From Pontibacter litorisediminis (lineage in GTDB: Bacteria > Bacteroidota > Bacteroidia > Cytophagales > Hymenobacteraceae), in contig NZ_JARDUA010000003.1 in the NCBI RefSeq assembly GCF_029360645.1, positions 558,001 through 622,000 on the forward strand: a stretch of DNA of 64,000 nucleotides. The letters run 5' to 3'. Below the pieces are notes generated by a model that ran no database searches, was not told the origin of the DNA, and was given only the letters and a program-made list of their open reading frames with translations. Each line of letters opens with the position of its first letter. The first letter of the stretch is position 1. Made by a program: the position numbers and the translations under genes. Shown piece by piece: positions 43,251-51,902 of this stretch.

Positions 43251-43295
43251 GCAGAATCAGTTTGGCCTGAGTGCCGAAAGAACTATACTCCAGAA

Positions 43296-43328
43296 GCAGG
43301 CCGGGCAATTGCCCGGCCTGCTTTTTTT
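43296..43328 (+). terminator. Perfect 26-base palindrome terminator
   Basis: GCAGGCCGGGCAA/TTGCCCGGCCTGC (43296-43321) is fully self-complementary and followed by seven Ts. Confidence 0.92.
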
Positions 43329-43370
43329 ACATTTTGGAACATATTCTGCGGATTATAGTTTTAGGTACAG

Positions 43371-43378
43371 TATTTTTG
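43371..43378 (+). promoter_or_regulatory. -7 element of the menG-porT operon
   Basis: TATTTTTG, 28 bases before the menG ATG. Confidence 0.58.
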
Positions 43379-43406
43379 CCTTATTACACTCATTTTATCC
43401 CAACCC

Positions 43407-44129
43407 ATGGCGGTAGTTCCTTATAAAGACCAGAACGAGAACAAGAAGTCGCAGGTGGCCACGATGTTTAACAACATCGCCGGCAAGTATGATTTCCTGA
43501 ACCACTTCCTGAGCGCTGGCATAGATATTATCTGGAGAAAGAAGGCCGTAAGCCTGCTGGCTCCCCAAAAGCCAAAGCAGGTGCTGGACATTGCCACCGG
43601 CACCGCCGACTTTGCCATCGAAACGCTGCGCCTGAACCCGGATAAAATCACTGGGGTGGACATCTCGGAGGGCATGTTAGCCGTAGGACGGGAGAAGCTG
43701 GCCAAGCGTGGCCTCACCAACAAAATCGAGCTGCAGTACGGCGACTCAGAGAACCTGCCGTTTGAGGACAATACCTTTGATGCCATCACGGTGGCCTTTG
43801 GCGTGCGCAACTTTGAGAACCTGGAGAAGGGCCTGGCAGAAATGCACCGCGTGCTGAAGCCGGGTGGAATGGCCGTGGTGCTGGAGTTCTCCAAGCCACG
43901 CAGCTTCCCGATGAAGCAGCTGTATCAATTTTATTTCAAGAATATACTACCAGTGGTAGGTAAACTCGTTTCTAAGGACAATGCTGCCTATACGTACCTG
44001 CCGGAGTCGGTGCAGGCATTCCCGGATGGGCAGAATTTCTTAAACATATACCAGAAAGTCGGATTCAGAAGCACGAAATGGCATTCACTCACATTTGGCA
44101 TAAGCTCTATCTACACAGGCAAAAAATAG
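43407..44129 (+). CDS. menG: Demethylmenaquinone methyltransferase
   Basis: A 240-residue UbiE/MenG methyltransferase for the last step of menaquinone synthesis. Signatures are [20 protein letters not shown], the SAM loop [35 protein letters not shown] and the family-specific end [14 protein letters not shown]. Menaquinone is the expected respiratory quinone in Bacteroidota, so MenG is preferred over UbiE. The 3' end overlaps porT by 52 bases. Confidence 0.95.
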   Translation: MAVVPYKDQNENKKSQVATMFNNIAGKYDFLNHFLSAGIDIIWRKKAVSLLAPQKPKQVLDIATGTADFAIETLRLNPDKITGVDISEGMLAVGREKLAKRGLTNKIELQYGDSENLPFEDNTFDAITVAFGVRNFENLEKGLAEMHRVLKPGGMAVVLEFSKPRSFPMKQLYQFYFKNILPVVGKLVSKDNAAYTYLPESVQAFPDGQNFLNIYQKVGFRSTKWHSLTFGISSIYTGKK

Positions 44130-44842
44130 CTTTTGGCGGCCTGTTCCTACTTGCGTTGCTGCTTGGCGGCACTGCCCAGGCCCAGCAAAAGGTAAATGCC
44201 ATCAACAAGCCCGGCTACGACGAGCGGCCCGTGCATTACGGGTTTTACCTGGCCCTGCCCCTCACTAAGTATAACCTGCAGCATTCGCAGGAGTATGTAG
44301 ACCGTTTGCGGAACGGCAGTGAGGAGGCGATCAATCCTAAAAATGATATCGGGTTCTATACAGGCCTGGTGCTGAACGTCCGTTTGGCAGACTATCTGGA
44401 TGCGCGCTTCGTGCCCGGTGTCGGCTTCTATAGCCGCACGATCGAGTTCAAGAACGTTGATATTGCGGAGGAGACGGCGGATGTGATGTTTGAAACGATC
44501 AGCAATACCATGATTGAGCTGCCGGTGCTGCTGAAGTACAAGGCCAAGCGCCGCTCTAACTACAGGCCCTACATGGTGGCGGGAGTAAAGCCAGGCATTG
44601 ATTTGGGTAAGGGCAACAACGGGGCTAAAACGGATAACTTCCTGGAAGTAGAGAAATTCGACCTGGCGCTGGAGTACGGCATCGGCATCGATATCTTCTA
44701 TCCTTACTTTAAGTTTGCCCCGGAGCTGCGCTTTTCGCACGGCCTCATGAACCAGCATAAGGTTCTGCCAAACAGTACCTACAGCAGGTCCATCGATAGA
44801 CTAACCCACCACAACGTTTCACTCATACTTTTCTTTGAATAA
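44078..44842 (+). CDS. porT: PorT family outer-membrane protein (type IX secretion)
   Basis: A 254-residue protein with a signal peptide ([21 protein letters not shown]) and a beta-barrel-like body ([40 protein letters not shown], ending in aromatic LILFFE). It matches PorT, which is needed for T9SS secretion, and the ubiE/menG-porT gene order is well known in Bacteroidota. The only start that includes the signal peptide lies 52 bases inside menG, so the two genes truly overlap in different frames. An SDR gene follows 3 bases later, in the same operon. Confidence 0.88.
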   Translation: MAFTHIWHKLYLHRQKIAFGGLFLLALLLGGTAQAQQKVNAINKPGYDERPVHYGFYLALPLTKYNLQHSQEYVDRLRNGSEEAINPKNDIGFYTGLVLNVRLADYLDARFVPGVGFYSRTIEFKNVDIAEETADVMFETISNTMIELPVLLKYKAKRRSNYRPYMVAGVKPGIDLGKGNNGAKTDNFLEVEKFDLALEYGIGIDIFYPYFKFAPELRFSHGLMNQHKVLPNSTYSRSIDRLTHHNVSLILFFE

Positions 44843-44845
44843 GAG

Positions 44846-45598
44846 ATGACCAGGATTGCATTTGTTACCGGGGCTACCTCGGGCATTGGGCTTGCCACTG
44901 CCATAGAGTTGGCGCAAAAAGGATACCGCATCATCGCCACGGGCCGCCGTCAGGAGCGCCTGCAGGAACTGCAGCAGAAACTGGGCGCCGACAGAGTATA
45001 CCCGCTTGTATTTGACGTGCGCGACAAGGAAGCCATTGTGGAGGCCGTTGCTTCGCTGCCGGAGGCGTGGAGGCAGGTGGAGGTGCTGGTGAACAATGCC
45101 GGTAACGCTCACGGCCTGGCGCCGGTACAGGATGGCTCCCTGGACGATTGGGATGCCATGATCGACATCAACGTAAAGGGGCTGTTGTACGTGACGAAAG
45201 CCGTGCTGCCGTTGATGCAGGAGCAGGGCAAGGGCCACATCGTAAATATCGGATCTATTGCCGGTAAAGAAGTATATGCAAATGGCAACGTGTATTGTGC
45301 CTCTAAACATGCCGTGGATGCGCTTTCCAAAGCCATGCGCATCGACCTGGTGCAGCAAGGCATCAAAGTATCAGAGGTGAACCCGGGCCTGGTGGAGACT
45401 GAGTTTTCCGAGGTGCGCTTTAAAGGGGATACAGAGCGAGCGGCCTCCGTGTATAAAGGCTTCGAGCCGCTGCAGGCCCAGGATATTGCCGAGCTAATCA
45501 GCTTTATTGTGACGCGCCCTGCCCATGTGAACCTGGCGGAGGTACTGGTGCTGCCAGCCGCGCAGGCCTCATCTACCATTGTAGTGAAAGAGCAGTAA
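44846..45598 (+). CDS. SDR family oxidoreductase (YdfG-like)
   Basis: A 250-residue classical SDR. The nucleotide-binding motif VTGATSGIG, NADP-type ATGRRQERLQ, NNAGNAHG, catalytic Ser in GHIVNIGSIAG and YCASKHAVDALSK are all present. The closest family I recall is YdfG-type 3-hydroxy acid or serine dehydrogenase. It lies 3 bases behind porT and probably shares its transcript, without obvious functional link. A 17-base-pair terminator follows. Confidence 0.9.
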   Translation: MTRIAFVTGATSGIGLATAIELAQKGYRIIATGRRQERLQELQQKLGADRVYPLVFDVRDKEAIVEAVASLPEAWRQVEVLVNNAGNAHGLAPVQDGSLDDWDAMIDINVKGLLYVTKAVLPLMQEQGKGHIVNIGSIAGKEVYANGNVYCASKHAVDALSKAMRIDLVQQGIKVSEVNPGLVETEFSEVRFKGDTERAASVYKGFEPLQAQDIAELISFIVTRPAHVNLAEVLVLPAAQASSTIVVKEQ

Positions 45599-45620
45599 GC
45601 TGACAAAATATAAAGTATAG

Positions 45621-45672
45621 ATCCCCGCCTCCCTGAAGTATAAAGTTCAGGGAGGCGGGGATTTGTATTTTT
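45621..45672 (+). terminator. 17-base-pair terminator with AAGTATA loop
   Basis: ATCCCCGCCTCCCTGAA (45621-45637) pairs perfectly with 45646-45662. The loop is GTATAAAG and a T-rich tail follows. Confidence 0.88.
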
Positions 45673-45718
45673 TGCAAAGCTCCGAGCCTTTCAGCCTCTC
45701 CCTAGCTTGTGTACTTGT

Positions 45719-47347
45719 TTAATCTAGGTAGTACCGCAGCAGCCAGCCTTCGGCATCAAAGTCCTTGGCTTTTTGGTCGTTGTCCAGCTTCACCTTTGCT
45801 TTTGGCGGCACATCCAATGTGTTGCGGTATTTTGTGTCCAGGATGTGCAGGCGTGGAGCAAGTTTGGTGCTGTTGGCCTCATACTTGTCTTCCCCAGCTC
45901 CACCCCATGCCTTTATCCTCAGCTTTGGTTTGGTGTCGCCGGTAAAGATTAACATGTCGTCCCCATTCAGCCCGTACAACTCCAGGAGCTGCGTTTCGGA
46001 GGGGTGGAAGAGGCGCCTGTAAATGAGTTGCTGCTCCTCGCCGTTCTTCAGTATCTTATACACCTGCACCAGCACAAGGCCATTGGGTTGCACCTCTACT
46101 ACAAATCGCTCGTGCTTGTCGGTGCCCACTACCTGCACATGCCTGGCCAGGGTGGTGTAATAGTCGCGGGCCATTCGCGGCAGCTGATCGCGCCGGGCCT
46201 TTAGCTTGCTAATGAGAGGGGCAGCCGTGAGGTCCGCAATGGTGTCGGGCAGGGCCGTGAAGGCTTGCTCGATCACCTCATCCGTCAGGGCCTGCTGCAG
46301 GCTGTCTGCTATTTCCTGCCAGTCCTGCCACTCCAGCTGTGCCAGTATGAGTTCGTCCAGGTTGCGGCCGCTGCGGTTAAGCTTTTCCAGCTGTTTGGCG
46401 CTAACCGTCTTCTTAAACGATTGGAAGTGGGGTTTTACTCCAAAACGCTGCAATAGCCAAAGCACAGGGCCATCATCGATCTTGTAAAAGATGTTATCGC
46501 GGTCGCGCGGAATGGCTTTGTAAGTATAAGCGTTCTCATAGTGTTCCATCTCGGCCCAGCGCCAGTTGTCTTCGTGGCGGCTCCAGTCGCCAAGCAGCAT
46601 GTCGAAGAGGCGCGAACGGAGAAACAGCCGGGCATCGAAGTGCGAGTCGTTGTCGGTGAGGCGTTCCTTTAGGGCGGAGCGGGAGCTCTTGACCTTGGGT
46701 GCGTTGCCCATGGGGCCATAATCAGACTGGTCGCTGGTGGGGCGGCGCTCCATCAGGGCCATGGTGCCACCCATCTGGTCCATGAACTCGCCCAGGCGCG
46801 GGTCGTGCGGCACATACACCAGCTCCGGCTCCAGGTAATGTATGCCTATCGCCTTGGCCATTGTGGGTAGTGCCAGCGGGGCGTAAGGGTTCGTCGCCGA
46901 GGTGGCGTCACGGACAAAGTCTGCCAGGTAGCTCTTCTGTAGCTTGGCGGGCAGTGCGCTGGCAGGTTCCTTATCCAGGGAGCGCACCACGTACTCGGTG
47001 CCCGTGCTGTCTTGCAGGCGCATGTTGATGGTCTGGCGGCTACCGCCCATCTGCAGTGGCTCGAGCCCTCCATAGGCCGTACCGATGTCCAGCACCGGCA
47101 CCTCTACTGGGGTGGTCCAGGCGGAGCGGTAGTGTTTGCCGAAAAAGAAGGTGTGCAGGCGGCTGCGGCCATAGTGCTCGCCGGCGGCCAGGGTAAGGGT
47201 GCTGTCCGCATAGTTGGGCACAGTGGCGGGCATATGAGGTGGGGCAGGAACCTGTTGCACACTGTGGGTAAAGCGCTCACTACAGGCAAGCAGGCTCGTG
47301 AAAGCCAGCATCCAGAGTAGAAAATGTTTAATCCTTGTGAAAGCCAT
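45719..47347 (-). CDS. Putative lipoprotein with kinase-like motifs, paralogue B
   Basis: A 542-residue protein with lipoprotein signal (MLAFTSLLACSERF). It is a clear paralogue of the next gene upstream (47399-48991): GEHYGRSRLHTFFFGKHYR, EYVVRSLDKEPASALP, LLGDWSRHEDNWRWAE and KAIPRDRDNIFYKIDDG align with GAHYKRGFLHRIFWGKHYR, YALRSLDKEPSEVLP, LIHDWDRHEGQWEWAE and RPIPKDRDNAFYRFQDG. The Lys, DWxRHxxxW and DRDN pattern resembles the catalytic spacing of HipA/CotH/Fam20-like atypical kinases (inference). The C-terminal quarter has acidic Gly-rich pieces (WGGAGEDKYEAN). It follows the paralogue by 51 bases in one operon. Confidence 0.65.
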   Translation of the reverse strand: MAFTRIKHFLLWMLAFTSLLACSERFTHSVQQVPAPPHMPATVPNYADSTLTLAAGEHYGRSRLHTFFFGKHYRSAWTTPVEVPVLDIGTAYGGLEPLQMGGSRQTINMRLQDSTGTEYVVRSLDKEPASALPAKLQKSYLADFVRDATSATNPYAPLALPTMAKAIGIHYLEPELVYVPHDPRLGEFMDQMGGTMALMERRPTSDQSDYGPMGNAPKVKSSRSALKERLTDNDSHFDARLFLRSRLFDMLLGDWSRHEDNWRWAEMEHYENAYTYKAIPRDRDNIFYKIDDGPVLWLLQRFGVKPHFQSFKKTVSAKQLEKLNRSGRNLDELILAQLEWQDWQEIADSLQQALTDEVIEQAFTALPDTIADLTAAPLISKLKARRDQLPRMARDYYTTLARHVQVVGTDKHERFVVEVQPNGLVLVQVYKILKNGEEQQLIYRRLFHPSETQLLELYGLNGDDMLIFTGDTKPKLRIKAWGGAGEDKYEANSTKLAPRLHILDTKYRNTLDVPPKAKVKLDNDQKAKDFDAEGWLLRYYLD

Positions 47348-47398
47348 GCGTGTGCTTTAGGGTGCTGTAGCCTCTATCAGGCTTTGTTAAATGACATG

Positions 47399-48991
47399 TT
47401 AAAAACCTTCACGGTCGAAGGCGTGTACCCGTACGTCGTTGGTGCGCTTGTCTTTGGTGTCGGGCCCGGCCTCCAGTTCTGTGCCGCGCTTTGTGTCATA
47501 TACCCAGGTCTTTTTGCCCCAGCCGCCCACTTCTGACTCATCTTTGATCTCATCTTCGCCACGGCCCCCTACGATTTTCACTTTGATGCCTTTCTTGACC
47601 TTTCCGCTGATCTTAAACTCGTCGTCCTCAGCCAACCCGTGCAGGGTAATCAATTCTGTTTCGGAGCGCTTAAAGATACGGTGGTACAGCAGGTGGCCGT
47701 CTGCTTTGCGCCGCACGGTTACCTCCGTTTCCTCATCGTTGAGGCGCTTTACCTCAAACTGATCCTCCTCGTCGGTGCCCACCACCAGCACCTCTTTGGC
47801 CAGAATCTCATAAAACTCAGCGGCGGCGGTACGCAACTGGTCCCGCCGGCTCATGAGCTTTTGCTTTGTCCGTTCCCCCTCAAGCTCATACACAGCTGCC
47901 GGGTACTGCCGCGCCGCCTGCGCTATTACCTCGTCAGTGATGCTTTGCTGCAGCACCACAGCGAGCGAGTCAAACTGCTCCCGCGTCACCTGGGAGAGCG
48001 CCCGTTGGTCTATGAACTGGGAGTTGATGGTGAGGGCATACACATCGTTGAAATCCTCATCAAAAGACTCAAACTTGCGGATGGCCCAGTTGCGGCTGAA
48101 TATCCAGGGGATGACGCCATCCTGAAAGCGGTAAAAGGCATTGTCGCGGTCTTTGGGGATGGGGCGGTAGTAGTGGTTGCCTCCTGTTTCGTGCTCAGCC
48201 CATTCCCACTGGCCTTCATGGCGGTCCCAGTCATGGATCAGTAAGTCGAGAAGGCGCGCGCGGGCAAAGGCCAGCTGGTCTATAAAATGGTCGTCCTCCT
48301 CGTAGCGCCTGTTCAGCATCTTGCCGCTGCCCACGATGTCCGATGGGCCTCCTGCCACTTCAGAGACCATGCGCTCGTCGTTGTACTTCTCTTCCAGCAT
48401 GTATACCTTGTTGCTGGCCACTTCCTCGTGCTCCCCGAAGTCGGCGTCGTTTGGGCGCACATACACCAGCTGCGGCGTGGCGTGCGGCACCTTGGCGGCC
48501 TCTGCTAGAGGGGGAATAATGAGCGCCCCGTAAGGGTTGACTGCCGAGATCTGATCACGGAGGATGTTTACGACAAACGTCTTGCGCCACACTTTTGGCA
48601 GCACCTCCGATGGCTCCTTGTCCAGGGAGCGGAGGGCGTAGGTTTTGTTGTTAGGCCCAACCATGGTAAAGCTGGTGGTCTGGAATCCGCCGCCTATCTT
48701 CTCTATCTCCAGCCCGCCCCAGGTGGTATCCATCTCAAACACCGGAACGGTGACGGGTGCCGTCCATACATGGCGGTAATGCTTTCCCCAGAAGATGCGG
48801 TGCAGGAAACCGCGCTTGTAATGCGCCCCGGCTTTTACGGTCACGCTGTCCGCCGTCTCCGCACCGTTTTGCAGGCGTTGGTATACTTCAGCGTCTACCA
48901 CCGGCGTTGGGGCGTAGAAGTTCTTCCTGGCACAGCCAGCTGAAGTAATCATGAAAAGGGCAAGTATAACTTGCCACCAATATAGCTTCAT
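47399..48991 (-). CDS. Putative lipoprotein with kinase-like motifs, paralogue A
   Basis: A 530-residue protein with lipoprotein signal (WQVILALFMITSAGCARK). The central domain shows YALRSLDKEPSEVLP (about 115-130), then LLDLLIHDWDRHEGQWEWAE (about 255-275) and YRPIPKDRDNAFYRFQDG about 10 residues later. In other Bacteroidota I recall this domain inside large proteins fused to a metallophosphoesterase and an Omp85-type barrel. Here it is free-standing. The possible relation to atypical protein kinases is inferred from the HxWDRHxxxW and DRDN motifs only. The C-terminus has GGRGEDEIKDES, an acidic metal-binding-like turn. Confidence 0.68.
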   Translation of the reverse strand: MKLYWWQVILALFMITSAGCARKNFYAPTPVVDAEVYQRLQNGAETADSVTVKAGAHYKRGFLHRIFWGKHYRHVWTAPVTVPVFEMDTTWGGLEIEKIGGGFQTTSFTMVGPNNKTYALRSLDKEPSEVLPKVWRKTFVVNILRDQISAVNPYGALIIPPLAEAAKVPHATPQLVYVRPNDADFGEHEEVASNKVYMLEEKYNDERMVSEVAGGPSDIVGSGKMLNRRYEEDDHFIDQLAFARARLLDLLIHDWDRHEGQWEWAEHETGGNHYYRPIPKDRDNAFYRFQDGVIPWIFSRNWAIRKFESFDEDFNDVYALTINSQFIDQRALSQVTREQFDSLAVVLQQSITDEVIAQAARQYPAAVYELEGERTKQKLMSRRDQLRTAAAEFYEILAKEVLVVGTDEEDQFEVKRLNDEETEVTVRRKADGHLLYHRIFKRSETELITLHGLAEDDEFKISGKVKKGIKVKIVGGRGEDEIKDESEVGGWGKKTWVYDTKRGTELEAGPDTKDKRTNDVRVHAFDREGF

Positions 48992-49106
48992 AGGTATATA
49001 AAACCGTGTTTACTGTCTATTTAACGTAAATCAGGTGTAATGTTTTCAGGTGAACGGCAGGTATAGCTTAGGCAAGGGGTAGTAGTGGCCTGTAAAGAGA
49101 AGCTAC

Positions 49107-49122
49107 AAGTATAGCTATACTT
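49107..49122. promoter_or_regulatory. Perfect 16-base palindrome in a divergent promoter region
   Basis: AAGTATAGCTATACTT lies midway between the divergent kinase-like lipoprotein operon (start 48991) and the DUF5686 gene. It could be an operator or a double copy of the recurring heptamer. Confidence 0.45.
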
Positions 49123-49234
49123 ATAAAGCCCGGTCTGTTTTCTGTAGGTTCACACCGCCTAGAGCCAGACGCAGCCGTTGCAGGAAACCGAGTACAAAAC
49201 CAGTGCTTTACTTTGATTGTTGTCTAAACAAGTG

Positions 49235-49267
49235 TTGTGGTAAATCAAGGAAAACATACTACCTTTG
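49235..49267 (+). promoter_or_regulatory. Promoter of the DUF5686 gene
   Basis: TTG (49235-49237) and TACCTTTG (49260-49267) are 22 bases apart. The -7 element covers the TTG codon at 49265, so that codon cannot be the translation start if this promoter is used. Confidence 0.55.
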
Positions 49268-49288
49268 CTCGCTTTTAAAAATATTGCT

Positions 49289-51775
49289 TTGCAAAGATAT
49301 ATTTTCTTATCCCTGCTGCTGGTTGCCTCGTTGGTAAGCCATGCGCAGACCCGCGTCTCGGGGCAGGTAACAGACGCCGCCACGGGCGAGGCCCTCCCTT
49401 TTGTGGGGATCTTCGTGAAAAACTCCTCCATCGGCACCTCCACCGATGTGGAAGGGAAGTATAAAATCCGCCTGGCCACCACCCCCGACTCGCTTACGGC
49501 TGCCTTCGTCGGCTACCTGCCGCTCACGCTGCCCGTGCAGAAGGGCGTGGCCGTGCAGACACTGGACTTTAAGCTGACCACCAACGCGCAGCAGCTGCAG
49601 GAGGTGGTGATACGCCCCGGTGAGAACCCGGCCTGGCCCATCATGCGCCGCGTAATGGAAAACAAAAACGCCAACGACAAGCGCAAGCTTACCGCTTACC
49701 AGTACGAAGCCTACACCAAAATGCAGTTTGACGTGGACAACGTGGGGCAGCAGAAAGGCAAGGGCGTAGTGGGCAAGGCCATTACCTCCCTGGTAGACTC
49801 GCAGATGTACCTGGCCGGCGAGGACGGCAAAAAGCTGCTGCCGTTCTTTCTCTCCGAATCCCTCTCGGATGTATTCTACACCCGTGACCCGAAGCGCAGC
49901 AAGGAGATCATCAAAGCCTCCAAGGTCACGGGCATCGGCCTGCAGGACGGTACGCTGGTGTCGCAGGTGATCGGCAGCAGCTACCAGGACTATAACTTTT
50001 ACCAGAACTGGGTGAGCGTGCTGCAGAAGAACTTTGTCAGCCCCATTGCCGACGGCTGGAAAGGCTACTATAACTACGAGCTGGAGGATAGCACCTACAT
50101 CGGCGATGACTGGTGCTATGAGCTGTCGTTTAAGCAGAAGCGCCCGCAGGACCTGGCCTTTAATGGCCGTATGTGGGTCACGGCGGATGGTTACGCGCTG
50201 CGCAAGCTGGACGCCACAGTGAGCAAATCGGCCAACATCAACTTTGTGGAGAGCATCGCCCTGAAGCAGGAGCTGCAGCAGGTGGGGGAGAAGGCCTGGA
50301 TGCCGGCCGGCACCGAGGTAAAGATAAAGATCGTGGGCCTGACGCCGAAGCGGCCAGGGATTTTGGCCAAAGTGTATACCTCCTACCGGGAGGTGGTGGT
50401 GAACCAGCCGGAGAAGCCGGACTTCTTCGATAAGCCGGTGGAGCTGCTATCGGGAGCCAGTAAACAGGCCGAGAGCTTCTGGGAAGAGCGTCGCCACGAC
50501 ACCCTCAGCCTCGCCGACCAGCAGGTGTATGCCACCATCAACGCCATCCGCGAGACGCCAAAAGTAAAGCGCTTTACCGAGATAGCCACGGTACTGGGCA
50601 CCGGCTACAAAAGCTTTGGCAAGGTGAGTTGGGGGCCGTGGCCATATACCTATGCGTATAACGACGTGGAGGGGCACCGCTTTCAATTGGGCGGCAAAAC
50701 CAACATCAACTTCAGTAACAAGCTGGAGCTGCGCGGCTATGCGGCCTATGGTGCAGAGGATCAGGAGTATAAGTACAGCCTGGGCGGGCGCTACATCCTG
50801 AGCCGCAAGCGCTGGAGCGAGGTGGGCTTTACGCACCAGGAGGACCTGCAGCAGGTGGGGCTGATGTCGGACAAGCTGGCGTCGAGCCCGTTCTTCCTGG
50901 GCTTCTCCAGGTTCGGGGAGCTGCGCCGCCCGATCATGGTGCGCGAGACAAGCTTATACTTGCAGCGCGATGTGCTGCGCGGCGTAACCGAGCGCATCAG
51001 CCTGCGCAAACGCCACTTCGACCCGCAGTACGACTTTGCCTACTACACACATGGGCCGGAGCAGCCGGATAAAATTGCCAGCAGCTTTACCGCCACGGAG
51101 GTGAGTTTCCTGACGCGCTACGCCAAGGACGAGGTGTACGTGGAGAATGACAACGAGCGCATCAGCCTGGGAAGCGGCAGCTATCCGGTGCTGAGCCTGA
51201 AGTATACGTTGGGCCTGAACAACGCCTTGGGCGCTACGGTGGATTACCAGCGCGTGGACCTGGGGGTGGAGCAGGAGTTCGTGATGGGCCGCTTGGGCAA
51301 TGCGCTCTACAGGCTAGAGGCGGGCAGGATCTTCTCGCCGGTGCCTTACCCGCTGCTGGAGGTGCACACCGGCAACGAAACCCCCTTCTACTACGACGCC
51401 ACCTACAACCTGATGGGCTACTTTGAGTTCGCCAGCGACACCTATGCCTCGCTGCACTACGAGCAGTACTTCGAAGGGCTGCTGTTTAACCGTTTGCCGC
51501 TCATCAAAAAGCTCAAGTGGCGTGTGCTTGGCTCAGCCAACGTGCTCTACGGCAGCCTCAGCCAAAGCAACCTGAACCTGATGCCGGAGGTAACGCCCGC
51601 CGGTTATGTGCAGGAGTCGTTTAAAGGATTGGGGAACACGCCGTACGTAGAGCTGGGCTATGGTATTGAGAACATCTTCAAAATACTGCGCGTGGACGCC
51701 TTCCACCGCCTGACGCACCTAGACGAAGGCACCCGGAAGTTCGGGCTCAAGTTCTCGGTGCAGTTTAAGCTGTAA
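49289..51775 (+). CDS. DUF5686 / carboxypeptidase-like regulatory domain outer-membrane protein
   Basis: About 828 residues. A signal peptide (RYIFLSLLLVASLVSHAQ) is followed by a carboxypeptidase-regulatory-like domain (about 25-105: VSGQVTDAATGEALPFVGIF) and the DUF5686 region (WPIMRRVMENKNANDKRKL, YQYEAYTKMQFDV). The last 350 residues alternate in the manner of an outer-membrane beta-barrel and end KFGLKFSVQFKL with the aromatic/hydrophobic barrel terminus. TTG 49289 is proposed as start since a promoter -7 element overlaps the alternative TTG at 49265. It is divergent from the kinase-like lipoproteins, and a strong terminator follows. Confidence 0.85.
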   Translation: MQRYIFLSLLLVASLVSHAQTRVSGQVTDAATGEALPFVGIFVKNSSIGTSTDVEGKYKIRLATTPDSLTAAFVGYLPLTLPVQKGVAVQTLDFKLTTNAQQLQEVVIRPGENPAWPIMRRVMENKNANDKRKLTAYQYEAYTKMQFDVDNVGQQKGKGVVGKAITSLVDSQMYLAGEDGKKLLPFFLSESLSDVFYTRDPKRSKEIIKASKVTGIGLQDGTLVSQVIGSSYQDYNFYQNWVSVLQKNFVSPIADGWKGYYNYELEDSTYIGDDWCYELSFKQKRPQDLAFNGRMWVTADGYALRKLDATVSKSANINFVESIALKQELQQVGEKAWMPAGTEVKIKIVGLTPKRPGILAKVYTSYREVVVNQPEKPDFFDKPVELLSGASKQAESFWEERRHDTLSLADQQVYATINAIRETPKVKRFTEIATVLGTGYKSFGKVSWGPWPYTYAYNDVEGHRFQLGGKTNINFSNKLELRGYAAYGAEDQEYKYSLGGRYILSRKRWSEVGFTHQEDLQQVGLMSDKLASSPFFLGFSRFGELRRPIMVRETSLYLQRDVLRGVTERISLRKRHFDPQYDFAYYTHGPEQPDKIASSFTATEVSFLTRYAKDEVYVENDNERISLGSGSYPVLSLKYTLGLNNALGATVDYQRVDLGVEQEFVMGRLGNALYRLEAGRIFSPVPYPLLEVHTGNETPFYYDATYNLMGYFEFASDTYASLHYEQYFEGLLFNRLPLIKKLKWRVLGSANVLYGSLSQSNLNLMPEVTPAGYVQESFKGLGNTPYVELGYGIENIFKILRVDAFHRLTHLDEGTRKFGLKFSVQFKL

Positions 51776-51795
51776 GCAAGTATAAAAGTATACTT

Positions 51796-51840
51796 AAAAA
51801 AGCCGGCGCCGCAGGTTTATGCTTGCGGCGCCGGCTTTTT
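51796..51840. terminator. Bidirectional terminator
   Basis: AAAAAGCCGGCGCCGCA pairs with TGCGGCGCCGGCTTTTT (51824-51840) over 17 base pairs. It is preceded by the perfect palindrome AAGTATACTT (51786-51795). Confidence 0.9.
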
Positions 51841-51902
51841 ATATGCTGTTGGTTTATCTGAACTCCCCTGCTCAGAGGGGGCAATCAACATGGGGCAATT
51901 AT

